This document shows positions 1-5,475 of a DNA stretch of 5,475 nt, piece after piece; positions within the stretch are counted from its first letter, which is position 1; each line of letters begins with the position of its first letter. This stretch comes from JBGPYM01 sp041493205 (GTDB lineage: Bacteria; Bacteroidota; Ignavibacteria; UBA10030; UBA6906): positions 1 to 5,475 of the forward strand of contig JBGPYM010000215.1 in the NCBI GenBank assembly GCA_041493205.1, given 5' to 3'. The translations under genes and the position numbers were made by a program. Under the pieces are notes generated by a model. The model was given only the letters and a program-made list of their open reading frames with translations, did not search any database and was not told the origin of the DNA.

Positions 1-1
1 G

Positions 2-772
2 TATGACGAGGCCCTCCAGCAATACGGAAAATCTCTCGAACTCAAGCCCGACTACTGGTACTCCATCCGCCAGATCGGATACATCTACGCCACGCTCGGA
101 CGCCTTCACGCCGCAGACGAACAATTCCACCGCAGTCTCGCACTGCTCCCCCCGAGCCCGGAGCTCGAAGCATCCCACTTCGAGGCGGACGGAAGCCTCA
201 ACCTGAAGCGGGCCCGGTGGAGCGATGCAGCCGCGCAGTTCCGCAAGGCGCTCGCCATCGACAGCGTGAACGGCTCTGCAGCATACGGACTCGTGAACGC
301 GCTCGCAAAACTGGGCCAGTTCGAAGAGGCGCGTGAAAACATCGAAACAATCAGGAAGGAGATCGAGAAGCGGAACCTCTCACGGTCCACGGCCATGCTC
401 GGCCTCTTCCTGATGCGCGCCCGGCTGCTGACGCAGGAACAGCGCCTGGATGAGGCGCTGGCCTCATGCGACAGCGCCCTCGAGTATTCAACCCCCCTTA
501 CCCGGCCTTCCGTATACCGGCAAATGGCTGAAATCGACCTCGGACTAGGCTCTTTTGAAAATGCGCTCGACGCCTGCGAGGAGGCCCTGAGCGTGAATCC
601 CAACGCACCGGAGATTTTGCTGACCCTTACCCGCGTCTATCACCGCAAGGGCGACGTCCAGATGACAGTCGAAATCGGCAGCCGCCTCCTTGCCCTCTGG
701 AGCGATGCAGACCCCGATTTCGAGGACCGCAACGAAGTACTCAGGATTCTGGGCAAAAAACCCGCTGTCTGA
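2..772 (+). CDS. TPR-repeat protein, C-terminal part (5' end outside window)
   Basis: The frame is open from base 2 to a TGA at 770-772, giving 256 residues with no start codon that needs to be used, so this is the C-terminal part of a longer protein. It is built of about six degenerate tetratricopeptide units of roughly 34 residues. Seen directly are recurring helix pairs such as YDEALQQYGKSLELKPD, then units ending in AAAQFRKALAID, GQFEEARENIETI, RLDEALASCDSALE and SFENALDACEEALSVNPN. These show the usual TPR small-residue pattern (G/A at positions 8 and 20, P near 32). TPR arrays are protein-interaction scaffolds. No catalytic domain, signal peptide or membrane segment lies in the visible part. 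The tail (ALWSDADPDFEDRNEVL) resembles, from memory, TPR tails of multidomain kinases or sulfatase-type proteins, so an upstream catalytic domain is possible but unseen. The next gene is 177 bases away and probably transcribed separately. Confidence 0.9.
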   Translation, partial: YDEALQQYGKSLELKPDYWYSIRQIGYIYATLGRLHAADEQFHRSLALLPPSPELEASHFEADGSLNLKRARWSDAAAQFRKALAIDSVNGSAAYGLVNALAKLGQFEEARENIETIRKEIEKRNLSRSTAMLGLFLMRARLLTQEQRLDEALASCDSALEYSTPLTRPSVYRQMAEIDLGLGSFENALDACEEALSVNPNAPEILLTLTRVYHRKGDVQMTVEIGSRLLALWSDADPDFEDRNEVLRILGKKPAV

Positions 773-787
773 TTTCCCTTTTTTCTG

Positions 788-816
788 TTGAGTTTCTCCC
801 TTCGTTCTTGTATCTT
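788..816 (+). promoter_or_regulatory. candidate promoter upstream of the FadL-family gene
   Basis: In the 177-base gap between the TPR gene and the FadL-family gene, TTGAGT (788-793) and TATCTT (811-816) stand 17 bases apart. Each matches the sigma-70 consensus at four of six positions. The second box continues as TATCTTTT, which also approximates the TAnnTTTG -7 element of Bacteroidota promoters. The surrounding sequence is strikingly pyrimidine-rich. The match is weak and rests only on spacing and partial identity. If used, it would give a leader of about 130 bases. I see no clear operator or riboswitch fold in the rest of the gap. Confidence 0.25.
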
Positions 817-949
817 TTTTCAACACTCTAACCCCGCCCTGCCTGCTGCAGCAACGCAGAGCTCCCAGGCCTTCGCCCGTTCTTTCTCGCAATCAGTTGA
901 CCTGATATACCACCCGCACCATCCAACCACCCAATCACAAGGAGTCATC

Positions 950-2182
950 ATGACGCGTGTACGACTAGTTACAGGAGCGTTAGGCATGACGCTGCTCCTG
1001 GCGTCGCAGGCGCTTGCCGGAGGCTTCCAGTTGAATGAGCACGGAGCCCGCGCAATGGCCCAGGGAGGCGCGTTCGCTGCCCGGGCGACCGACGGGTCGG
1101 CTCTCTACTTCAACCCTGCCGGCCTGGGATTCCAGACCACCGGTTCCGTCTACCTCGGCTTGACCACCATCACCCCTGCAGGCACGTTCCTTGGTCCGAC
1201 GCAGAAGAACCCGAGCGAGAAAACGACGTTCGTCTCGACGACGTTTACTCCGATCAATGTCGCGGTGACCACGCCGATCATGGACCGCTGGCACGTGGGT
1301 ATCGGCGTCAACAATCCGTTCGGCCTCGGCACGGAATGGCCCCGGGATTGGGTGGGCAAATACCTCACGACGAAAGTCAGCCTGGAAACATTTTTTATCA
1401 CACCCACCGTCGCGTACCGCGTGAATGACCAGCTCTCAGTCGGCGCGGGCGTGAACTACGTCCTCGGCAGCGTGCTGCTCGAACGTGCCGTCAGCGTCGT
1501 GAGCGTTGCGCTCCCGGAGCCGCCCCGCGTCTCGATCAGCCTGCATGCCACGGGCGTCGGGTTTAACGTGGGCCTCATGTACAAGCCGGTGGAGGAACTC
1601 TCCGTCGGCGTGTCGTACCGGAGCCAGGTGAAGATCAATGCGGACGGCGTCGCCTCGTTCACCCCGAATTATGCCGCCCTGAGCCTTCCCGCCGGGCCGG
1701 TCTCTACCACCATCACGCTTCCCTCGACCGGCTTCGTCGGCGTCGCGTATTTCCCGATGAAGAATCTCGAGCTCGAAGCGGATCTGCAGTTCATCGGCTG
1801 GTCGTCCTACGACGAGCTGGATATTCAGTTCAAGGCGAACAACACCACCAACGTCTCCCCGAAGAAATACAATAACACGTATATGATCCGGTTCGGGGGG
1901 GAATACACGCTCGACATGCTTCATCTGCGGGCGGGATACCTCTATGACCATTCGCCGGTCAAGACGGAATATCTGGAACCGCTCCTCCCCGATGCCAACC
2001 GCAACGGCTATAATGTCGGATTCGGTTACGACATCACCGACCACTTCAGCATCGACGTTGCGTACCTGTTCCTGAAATTCGACCAGCGCACGGCGGTCAA
2101 CACGATCCCCGAAAACAGCTTCGACGGCATCTACACGACGTACGTCGATCTCATTGGCGTGAATTTCGGCTACCGGTTCTGA
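950..2182 (+). CDS. FadL/OmpP1/TodX-family outer-membrane transport protein
   Basis: This 410-residue protein is a probable outer-membrane beta-barrel that lets long-chain fatty acids or other hydrophobic compounds cross the outer membrane. The ATG at 950 is chosen because GGAG (941-944) sits five bases upstream and a clean signal peptide follows: a basic MTRVR start, a hydrophobic core, and cleavage after ALA at residue 23. The frame is open further upstream to about 788, but that extension is low-complexity and lacks an RBS. The mature protein begins GGFQLNEHGARAMAQGGAFA, and residues 48-59 read DGSALYFNPAGL. Both match the FadL N-terminal signature, including the NPA motif. The rest alternates barrel strands and loops, and the chain ends in GVNFGYRF with a terminal Phe, the usual C-terminal barrel-assembly signal. 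Length fits the family (roughly 400-450). The SGNH lipoprotein gene follows after 38 bases, so the two are probably co-transcribed. The substrate cannot be read from sequence. Confidence 0.9.
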   Translation: MTRVRLVTGALGMTLLLASQALAGGFQLNEHGARAMAQGGAFAARATDGSALYFNPAGLGFQTTGSVYLGLTTITPAGTFLGPTQKNPSEKTTFVSTTFTPINVAVTTPIMDRWHVGIGVNNPFGLGTEWPRDWVGKYLTTKVSLETFFITPTVAYRVNDQLSVGAGVNYVLGSVLLERAVSVVSVALPEPPRVSISLHATGVGFNVGLMYKPVEELSVGVSYRSQVKINADGVASFTPNYAALSLPAGPVSTTITLPSTGFVGVAYFPMKNLELEADLQFIGWSSYDELDIQFKANNTTNVSPKKYNNTYMIRFGGEYTLDMLHLRAGYLYDHSPVKTEYLEPLLPDANRNGYNVGFGYDITDHFSIDVAYLFLKFDQRTAVNTIPENSFDGIYTTYVDLIGVNFGYRF

Positions 2183-2220
2183 CCGGTCACCCCCCCACTA
2201 CCTTGCGGAGCACAACGACG

Positions 2221-3660
2221 ATGAAAGCACTGAAATCCACTCTTGTTGCCATTTGCGCGCTCGCGGCGGCCTACTATGCCGGATGCGTCGACGCGGGCCC
2301 GGCAGCTCTCGGCCCGGGTCTCGGCAACGCCACCGTGACGAAATACGTGGCGATCGGAAACAGCCTGACGGCCGGATACCAGTCCAACGGCCTGTTTAAG
2401 TCCGGGCAGGATTACAGCTATCCGAACCTGATTGCCGGACAGCTCCGGCTCGCGGGGGCGAATCTCCCGACATTCGAACAGCCGTATTATTCTGATCCTG
2501 GAACTCCCGGAGCTGATGGCAAAGCATCCCGCTATGAAATCATCAGCCTGGCTGGTCCCGTGATCGGACCGAAAGGCCTGGCACCCGGCGCGCCGATCAA
2601 TTTGGCGCTTGCACGTCCGTACGACAACCTCGGCATTCCCGGAGCTGTAATCTTCGATCTTCTCGACACGACGAGCTTCCTCGCGAAGGCGGGCCCGCCG
2701 CGGAATAATCCGCTCTTCTCGCTCATCCTCCGCAATGCGGCGTTCGGGAACAACATCCTTAAGCAGACGGCGGCGCTGCGGCCCGATCTCGTTACGTTCT
2801 GGCTCGGCAACAACGATGTGCTCGGCTTCGCCACCAGCGGCGGGGCCTCGCCGAGCAGCCCGACGTCCACCGCGGTCTTCGCGGCGCTCTATGCCCAGGC
2901 GCTCGATTCACTCCGTACCCGGTTGCCAAACGCGAAGATCCTCGTGGGCAATATTCCCGACTTGAACGGGATCCCGTTTTTCACAACACTCGGTCCGAAG
3001 ATCAGCCCTTCGCTCCCCGCCGGCGTGACACTCCGGTACCAGAAGCACGGCGAAACGGGTGTCGCGACGGGCTCAACGTCGCTCACCAACAATTCCGTGC
3101 TCATCTGCCTCACGGGGAGCGCGTACACCAGTTATCTGGGCCGGCCGTCGGGAAAATGGTACCGGGACAAGGGCTATCCGGCATTGCCTGCGGGCATCGA
3201 CACAACCCAGCCGTTCGGATTCCATCCACAGAACCCCTGGCCGGACGCCCTCGTGCTCGACGCCGACGAAATCAACACGTGCGCCGCGACGGTCAGCGCA
3301 TATAACCAGACGATCGCCGCGGTTGCCGCCGCGAAGAATGCGGCCGTCGTGGACATCAACGGATTCCTGACCAGTGTCAAGGCGCAAGGATACTCGTGGG
3401 CCGGACAGAAATATACCTCCGACTACATTTCGGGAGGGTTGTTCAGCCTCGACGGGGTGAACCCTTCGTCACGCGGCTCAGGAATTGTTGCCAATCTGTT
3501 TATCAAACAGATGAACGCCAGATTCGGCATGAGCGTTTCCTATGTCGATCTCGCGGCGCTTCCTGGCATCCCCGCGCCCGTGGCGAAAGCCGCGAGCGGC
3601 ATGCCGGTGATTGCACCGGAGGCTTTTGCGGAACTGGAAATGCTCTGGGGAGCGCGCTAA
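2221..3660 (+). CDS. SGNH/GDSL hydrolase-like lipoprotein, catalytic His replaced by Asn
   Basis: This is a 479-residue exported protein of the SGNH/GDSL esterase-lipase superfamily. The ATG at 2221 is preferred over the in-frame TTG at 2203 because GGAG (2207-2210) lies ten bases upstream and the signal peptide then begins MKALKS. A lipobox-like AYYAGC places the lipidated Cys at residue 22; Tyr at -3 is atypical. Visible blocks are GNSLTAG (residues 46-52, nucleophile S48, with Asn in place of the usual Asp of GDSL), NLGIPGA around the oxyanion glycine, WLGNND (194-199) with the block III Asn, and SLDGVNPSSRG (409-419). Family members normally read DGVHP here; the codon at 3460-3462 is AAC, so residue 414 is Asn. 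Only two other His occur in the mature chain (276 and 335). C296 and C354 could form a disulfide. It follows the FadL-family gene, and a terminator ends the unit. It could be an esterase with an altered triad or a binding protein. Confidence 0.88.
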   Translation: MKALKSTLVAICALAAAYYAGCVDAGPAALGPGLGNATVTKYVAIGNSLTAGYQSNGLFKSGQDYSYPNLIAGQLRLAGANLPTFEQPYYSDPGTPGADGKASRYEIISLAGPVIGPKGLAPGAPINLALARPYDNLGIPGAVIFDLLDTTSFLAKAGPPRNNPLFSLILRNAAFGNNILKQTAALRPDLVTFWLGNNDVLGFATSGGASPSSPTSTAVFAALYAQALDSLRTRLPNAKILVGNIPDLNGIPFFTTLGPKISPSLPAGVTLRYQKHGETGVATGSTSLTNNSVLICLTGSAYTSYLGRPSGKWYRDKGYPALPAGIDTTQPFGFHPQNPWPDALVLDADEINTCAATVSAYNQTIAAVAAAKNAAVVDINGFLTSVKAQGYSWAGQKYTSDYISGGLFSLDGVNPSSRGSGIVANLFIKQMNARFGMSVSYVDLAALPGIPAPVAKAASGMPVIAPEAFAELEMLWGAR

Positions 3661-3691
3661 GACCCCCGCGTTCTCTCGCTGCAACATCAAC

Positions 3692-3723
3692 AAAAAAGGC
3701 CACCTTTCGGTGGCCTTTTTTTT
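3692..3723 (+). terminator. Rho-independent terminator, probably bidirectional
   Basis: A perfect stem, GGCCACC (3698-3704) with GGTGGCC (3709-3715), closes a four-base TTTC loop. An A6 run precedes it and a T8 run follows. It begins 31 bases after the stop of the SGNH lipoprotein gene and should end that transcript. Because the A run reads as T on the other strand, it can also stop the convergent minus-strand transcript that runs through the DUF59 gene. Confidence 0.93.
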
Positions 3724-3748
3724 GGTCTTCACTGGCTTTCTGTAGTGG

Positions 3749-3797
3749 GACGGGCGTCTCGCCCGTCAAACCTAGCCAGGGCATCCCGCCCGTGGCT
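3749..3797. repeat. two degenerate hairpin repeat units between convergent genes
   Basis: Two related copies lie 27 bases apart. The first is GACGGGCG-TCT-CGCCCGTC (3749-3767), a perfect 8-bp stem with a three-base loop. The second is AGCCAGGGC (3774-3782) with GCCCGTGGCT (3788-3797), a stem with one bulged G. Both share GGGC-N-TC-N-CGCCCGT. The array ends three bases before the stop codon of the DUF59 gene. There is no T run, so these are not terminators. From memory, similar GGGC-ATC-GCCC hairpins occur as dispersed intergenic repeats in several environmental bacterial genomes. That this copy is dispersed elsewhere cannot be shown from one window. Confidence 0.65.
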
Positions 3798-3799
3798 CT

Positions 3800-4120
3800 T
3801 CACCCGCTCATGCCGAGCTTTTTCTTCGCCTCGGCCGACATCCGCGCCGGAGACCAGGCAGGATCCCAGACGATCCGCACATCAGCGTCCTTGACCCCCG
3901 GCACTTTCAGGATCCGGTTGCGGACGTTCTGTGAAATCATCCCGCTCATGCCGCACCCCGGCGTCGTGAGCGTCATTTTCACGCCCACCCAGTCGTCGAT
4001 GATCTTGACATCGTAAATGAGCCCGAGGTCCACCAGGTTGACGGGGATTTCGGGATCGTAGCACTCTTTGAGCGCTTCAAACACGATAGTTTCTGTAATT
4101 GCCGTTTTCTGTTCTTCCAT
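3800..4120 (-). CDS. DUF59/MIP18-family iron-sulfur assembly factor, short SufT-like
   Basis: This 106-residue cytoplasmic protein carries the DUF59 (MIP18/PaaD/SufT) domain over almost its whole length. The family signature DPEIPVNLVDLGLIYDV is at residues 22-38. The conserved cysteine motif TTPGCGM is at 52-58 with C56, and the C-terminal block reads VWDPAWSPARMSAEAKKKLGM (84-104). That block and the CGM form of the motif resemble SufT more than PaaD. Family members assist maturation or transfer of Fe-S clusters. SufT proteins are, as I recall, usually longer (about 170-180 residues), so this is a compact single-domain form. The ATG at 4118-4120 has GGAGG (4131-4135) ten bases upstream. The gene lies 57 bases after the four-helix membrane protein and may be the last gene of that unit. 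A TATTTT box lies in the gap, but I see no matching -35. No suf or isc gene is adjacent. Confidence 0.9.
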   Translation of the reverse strand: MEEQKTAITETIVFEALKECYDPEIPVNLVDLGLIYDVKIIDDWVGVKMTLTTPGCGMSGMISQNVRNRILKVPGVKDADVRIVWDPAWSPARMSAEAKKKLGMSG

Positions 4121-4177
4121 TATTCCGGTCCCTCCGTAAAATATGACAGCGCAAGATACGGGTTTCCGCTCCGAGAT

Positions 4178-4678
4178 TCAAGGCAAAGGGCGCCGCGGGC
4201 GTCCCCACATCTCGGCCATGATTGCACCGATGCTGAGAACGTAGACGCATGCGAGTGAAACCCCCGACACGATGACCAGCCAGGAAAACAGGGGGGAGAG
4301 ATACCGGATCAGCGCGATGCCTCCAAACGTCGTTGCGATGGCGACGAACGGCTCGATCATCAGGAACCGTGTCCACACCGGGGAGAACACCGATGTGCCG
4401 TGGAGGAGAACGCCGAGGACGAAGAACAACAGCGCCATGGAGAACACATGGTTATGGATGAACGTGAACATCTCGCCCGGCGACCTTGCATACTTCACTT
4501 CCCCCGGCGCTCCCCTCTCGGGCGTTCCAAGGAACTGTTCCTGCACGCCGGGTGCGCTCATCGCGGTCGAGTGCTCGACGAACAGGAGCCCGACGGCATA
4601 CCCGCAGGAGAGGAGTACGAGGAAAAGGGTGATCATCCAGCGGAACCCCCGGTCCGCCTCGCGCAGCCTGTACGTCAT
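4178..4678 (-). CDS. uncharacterised four-helix integral membrane protein with helix histidines
   Basis: I do not recognise this 166-residue protein as a named family. Four hydrophobic segments are visible at about residues 15-34, 76-94, 105-125 and 130-154. A polar stretch of about 40 residues between helices 1 and 2 (about 35-74) is probably on the periplasmic side, because the N-terminus is basic (R4, R6, R10, R13). Histidines 75 and 77 lie at the start of helix 2 (FIHNHVF), H93 at its end (VLLHGT), and H36 just after helix 1. This layout could ligate heme b, but that is inference. The ATG overlaps the FMN-binding gene's stop as ATGA (4675-4678), and a GGGGGAG site sits nine bases upstream inside that gene. 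The two are therefore very likely translationally coupled and may form one complex. It may be a membrane electron carrier or anchor serving the flavoprotein. The C-terminus (WGRPRRPLP) is basic and predicted cytoplasmic. Confidence 0.85.
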   Translation of the reverse strand: MTYRLREADRGFRWMITLFLVLLSCGYAVGLLFVEHSTAMSAPGVQEQFLGTPERGAPGEVKYARSPGEMFTFIHNHVFSMALLFFVLGVLLHGTSVFSPVWTRFLMIEPFVAIATTFGGIALIRYLSPLFSWLVIVSGVSLACVYVLSIGAIMAEMWGRPRRPLP

Positions 4679-5226
4679 CGCGGAAGTCTCCCCCGGATGA
4701 GGTCAAGAGTGACGAGGACGCGGCGAACGCCGAGTGTGACGGCGCGCGAAGAGATGGTGGCCCCGGTGATCGCGGAAATCTCACGCCCCGGCCGCAAAGG
4801 CTCCGCCGGCGTCTTCCCCAGAAACTGGTTCCGCCACGATCCGTTGCGCACTTCCCCCCCGTACGCCTCCCGGTAGTCAAGTATCTCCAGGGAGCGGATC
4901 GCCAGGTCGGGTCCCACCGCGACCGCATAGGTGATCGGCTGGTCCTTCCCCCTGACCTCGTCCAGAACGACGTACCCGATCAGGCCGGTATCGGAGAGTG
5001 CGCTGTAGATGACGGTCGCCGCCGCGGGAGCGCTCATCCCGGTCCGCTCCCGGAATGCACGCCGCTCGGCATCCGTCAGTGCGATCGAATCCGGACGAAG
5101 TTCGCGCGCACCGGGGAGCATCCTCTGCAGCGTTTCTCTTGTTCCTTCCCCGCCCGCTGTAACCCCCGCCGCCATGAGGATCCCCATCGCCCCGATCCAC
5201 GCCATTGCTTCAATCACTCTCCGCAC
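4675..5226 (-). CDS. exported FMN-binding-domain protein (RnfG/NqrC-type FMN_bind)
   Basis: This 183-residue protein has an N-terminal hydrophobic segment (residues 8-24) that serves as an uncleaved anchor or signal, then a linker and an FMN_bind domain (about 72-172). The domain is recognised from GLIGYVVLDEVRGKDQPITY (81-100), VAVGPDLAIRSLEILDYREAYGGEV (102-126), NQFLGKT (133-139) and the flavinylation motif TGATISS (154-160). By analogy with NqrC and RnfG, T157 would carry covalently attached FMN, placed by an ApbE-type transferase outside the cytoplasm. The Asp usual three residues before the motif is Ser (S151). The start is taken as GTG (5224-5226) because GGAG (5237-5240) is ten bases upstream; an in-frame TTG at 5233-5235 is only one base from that site. 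It lies between an outer-membrane barrel gene and the four-helix protein, and overlaps the latter by ATGA. It is probably a single-electron carrier. No apbE is in the window. Confidence 0.88.
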   Translation of the reverse strand: MRRVIEAMAWIGAMGILMAAGVTAGGEGTRETLQRMLPGARELRPDSIALTDAERRAFRERTGMSAPAAATVIYSALSDTGLIGYVVLDEVRGKDQPITYAVAVGPDLAIRSLEILDYREAYGGEVRNGSWRNQFLGKTPAEPLRPGREISAITGATISSRAVTLGVRRVLVTLDLIRGRLPR

Positions 5227-5243
5227 TGTTCTCAATCTCCTTA

Positions 5244-5279
5244 CTCTCTTCTCTTTTCACTGTTCTCTCTTCTCTTTCA
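5244..5279 (-). repeat. short polypurine direct repeat in the OMP-FMN intergenic gap
   Basis: On the plus strand CTCTCTTCTCTTTTCA (5244-5259) recurs as CTCTCTTCTCTTTCA (5265-5279), a 21-base period differing by one T. Read on the transcribed minus strand it is a nearly pure purine tract (AAAGAGAAGAGAG) that starts at the stop codon of the upstream barrel gene and ends next to the GGAG of the FMN-binding gene. It probably arose by slippage and provides an unstructured, SD-rich leader. ACTGTTCTC is also found twice nearby (5225-5233 and 5259-5267). Confidence 0.6.
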
Positions 5280-5475
5280 GAAGAAGTACCCCAGCCCGAG
5301 ATTAAACTGTCCCGTGTTCCTCGTCCCCGGCCCTTTCAACGCATTCCGCATCCATGTATAATCCGTCTTCACCGCGACATTGAAAACCGGCTTCAGCGTC
5401 AGACCCAGGACGATGTCGCTCCTGTCGTATTGAGAGAGCGGCGTAAACCCGCTGGTCCGGGCCTGGGTGTTGTAA
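5277..5475 (-). CDS. outer-membrane beta-barrel protein, C-terminal fragment
   Basis: The minus-strand frame is open from the window edge to TGA at 5277-5279, giving 65 residues; the first base at 5475 belongs to a split codon. No start codon is present, so only the C-terminus is seen. It shows alternating beta-strand patterns separated by turns: SDIVLGLTLKPVFNVAVKTDYTWM, then a polar turn (GPGTRNTG), then a final strand QFNLGLGYFF ending in Phe. The terminal aromatic residue and the amphipathic last strand are the C-terminal signature of outer-membrane barrels that the BAM complex recognises. The final two strands resemble phosphate-selective or general porin-like endings, but the family cannot be named from this fragment. 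The next gene, for the FMN-binding protein, starts about 50 bases downstream on the same strand, so the two are likely in one operon. Confidence 0.78.
   Translation of the reverse strand, partial: YNTQARTSGFTPLSQYDRSDIVLGLTLKPVFNVAVKTDYTWMRNALKGPGTRNTGQFNLGLGYFF

Noticed and set aside
106..603. 165-residue minus-strand open frame inside the TPR gene
   Set aside because: Its translation is Ser/Arg-rich without domain character and it is antisense to a convincing TPR reading frame.
844..853. Palindrome TGCTGCAGCA in the gap before the FadL-family gene
   Set aside because: Ten bases in GC-rich DNA with no second copy; too short to support an operator.
788..949. In-frame extension of the FadL-family protein to a TTG near 788
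   Set aside because: The extension is low-complexity, has no ribosome binding site and would bury a good signal peptide; ATG 950 has GGAG five bases upstream.
1436..2044. 202-residue minus-strand open frame inside the FadL-family gene
   Set aside because: Composition rich in Arg/Asp/Val typical of an antisense shadow in high-GC coding DNA; no recognisable domain or start site.
2172..2187. ACCGGT-TCTG-ACCGGT inverted repeat across the FadL-family stop codon
   Set aside because: Short stem with no T run, within an apparent operon; not a convincing terminator.
2203..2220. TTG start for the SGNH lipoprotein
   Set aside because: The GGAG at 2207-2210 would lie inside the coding region; ATG 2221 is properly placed and starts a lipoprotein signal peptide.
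3396..4016. 206-residue plus-strand open frame spanning the terminator and hairpin repeats
   Set aside because: It runs across a terminator and repeats and overlaps two convincing genes, so it is chance openness.
4452..4928. 158-residue frames on both strands across the four-helix and FMN genes
   Set aside because: Both are Arg/Pro/Ser-rich shadows; the overlapping frames have clear membrane helices and an FMN_bind motif.
5227..5235. TTG start for the FMN-binding protein
   Set aside because: Only one base separates it from the GGAG; the GTG nine bases downstream has workable spacing.

Overview
The window looks like a piece of a chromosome from a Gram-negative bacterium of moderately high GC. 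It encodes two outer-membrane beta-barrel proteins (one partial), a lipoprotein with a lipobox, and an exported FMN-binding protein. The style of the SGNH lipoprotein and its pairing with a FadL-family barrel recall the Bacteroidota/Chlorobi/Ignavibacteria (FCB) group. Clear GGAG-type ribosome binding sites argue against a typical Bacteroidales or Flavobacteriales genome. This placement is an inference and is weak. I see no integrase, transposase, tRNA, rRNA or CRISPR array.

Layout: (1) The plus strand opens with the C-terminal 256 residues of a TPR-repeat protein whose start lies outside the window. (2) A 177-base pyrimidine-rich gap with one weak candidate promoter leads into a two-gene plus-strand unit: a FadL/OmpP1/TodX-family outer-membrane transport protein, then 38 bases later an SGNH/GDSL hydrolase-like lipoprotein. 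(3) The unit ends at a strong rho-independent terminator that is followed by two degenerate hairpin repeats. These lie between convergent gene sets. (4) On the minus strand, reading right to left, are the last 65 residues of an outer-membrane barrel protein, an FMN-binding-domain protein, a four-helix membrane protein whose start codon overlaps the FMN gene's stop (ATGA), and after 57 bases a short SufT-like DUF59/MIP18 iron-sulfur assembly factor.

How the genes may work together: the FadL-like channel and the surface or periplasmic SGNH lipoprotein form a plausible module for cleaving or binding a hydrophobic ester and taking it up. The lipoprotein, however, has Asn where the family's catalytic His should be. 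On the other strand, the exported flavoprotein, the translationally coupled His-containing four-helix protein and the adjacent barrel suggest an extracytoplasmic redox module. The membrane protein is not a family I recognise and is the best candidate here for something poorly described. DUF59 proteins help mature Fe-S proteins, but no suf or isc gene is visible beside this one.
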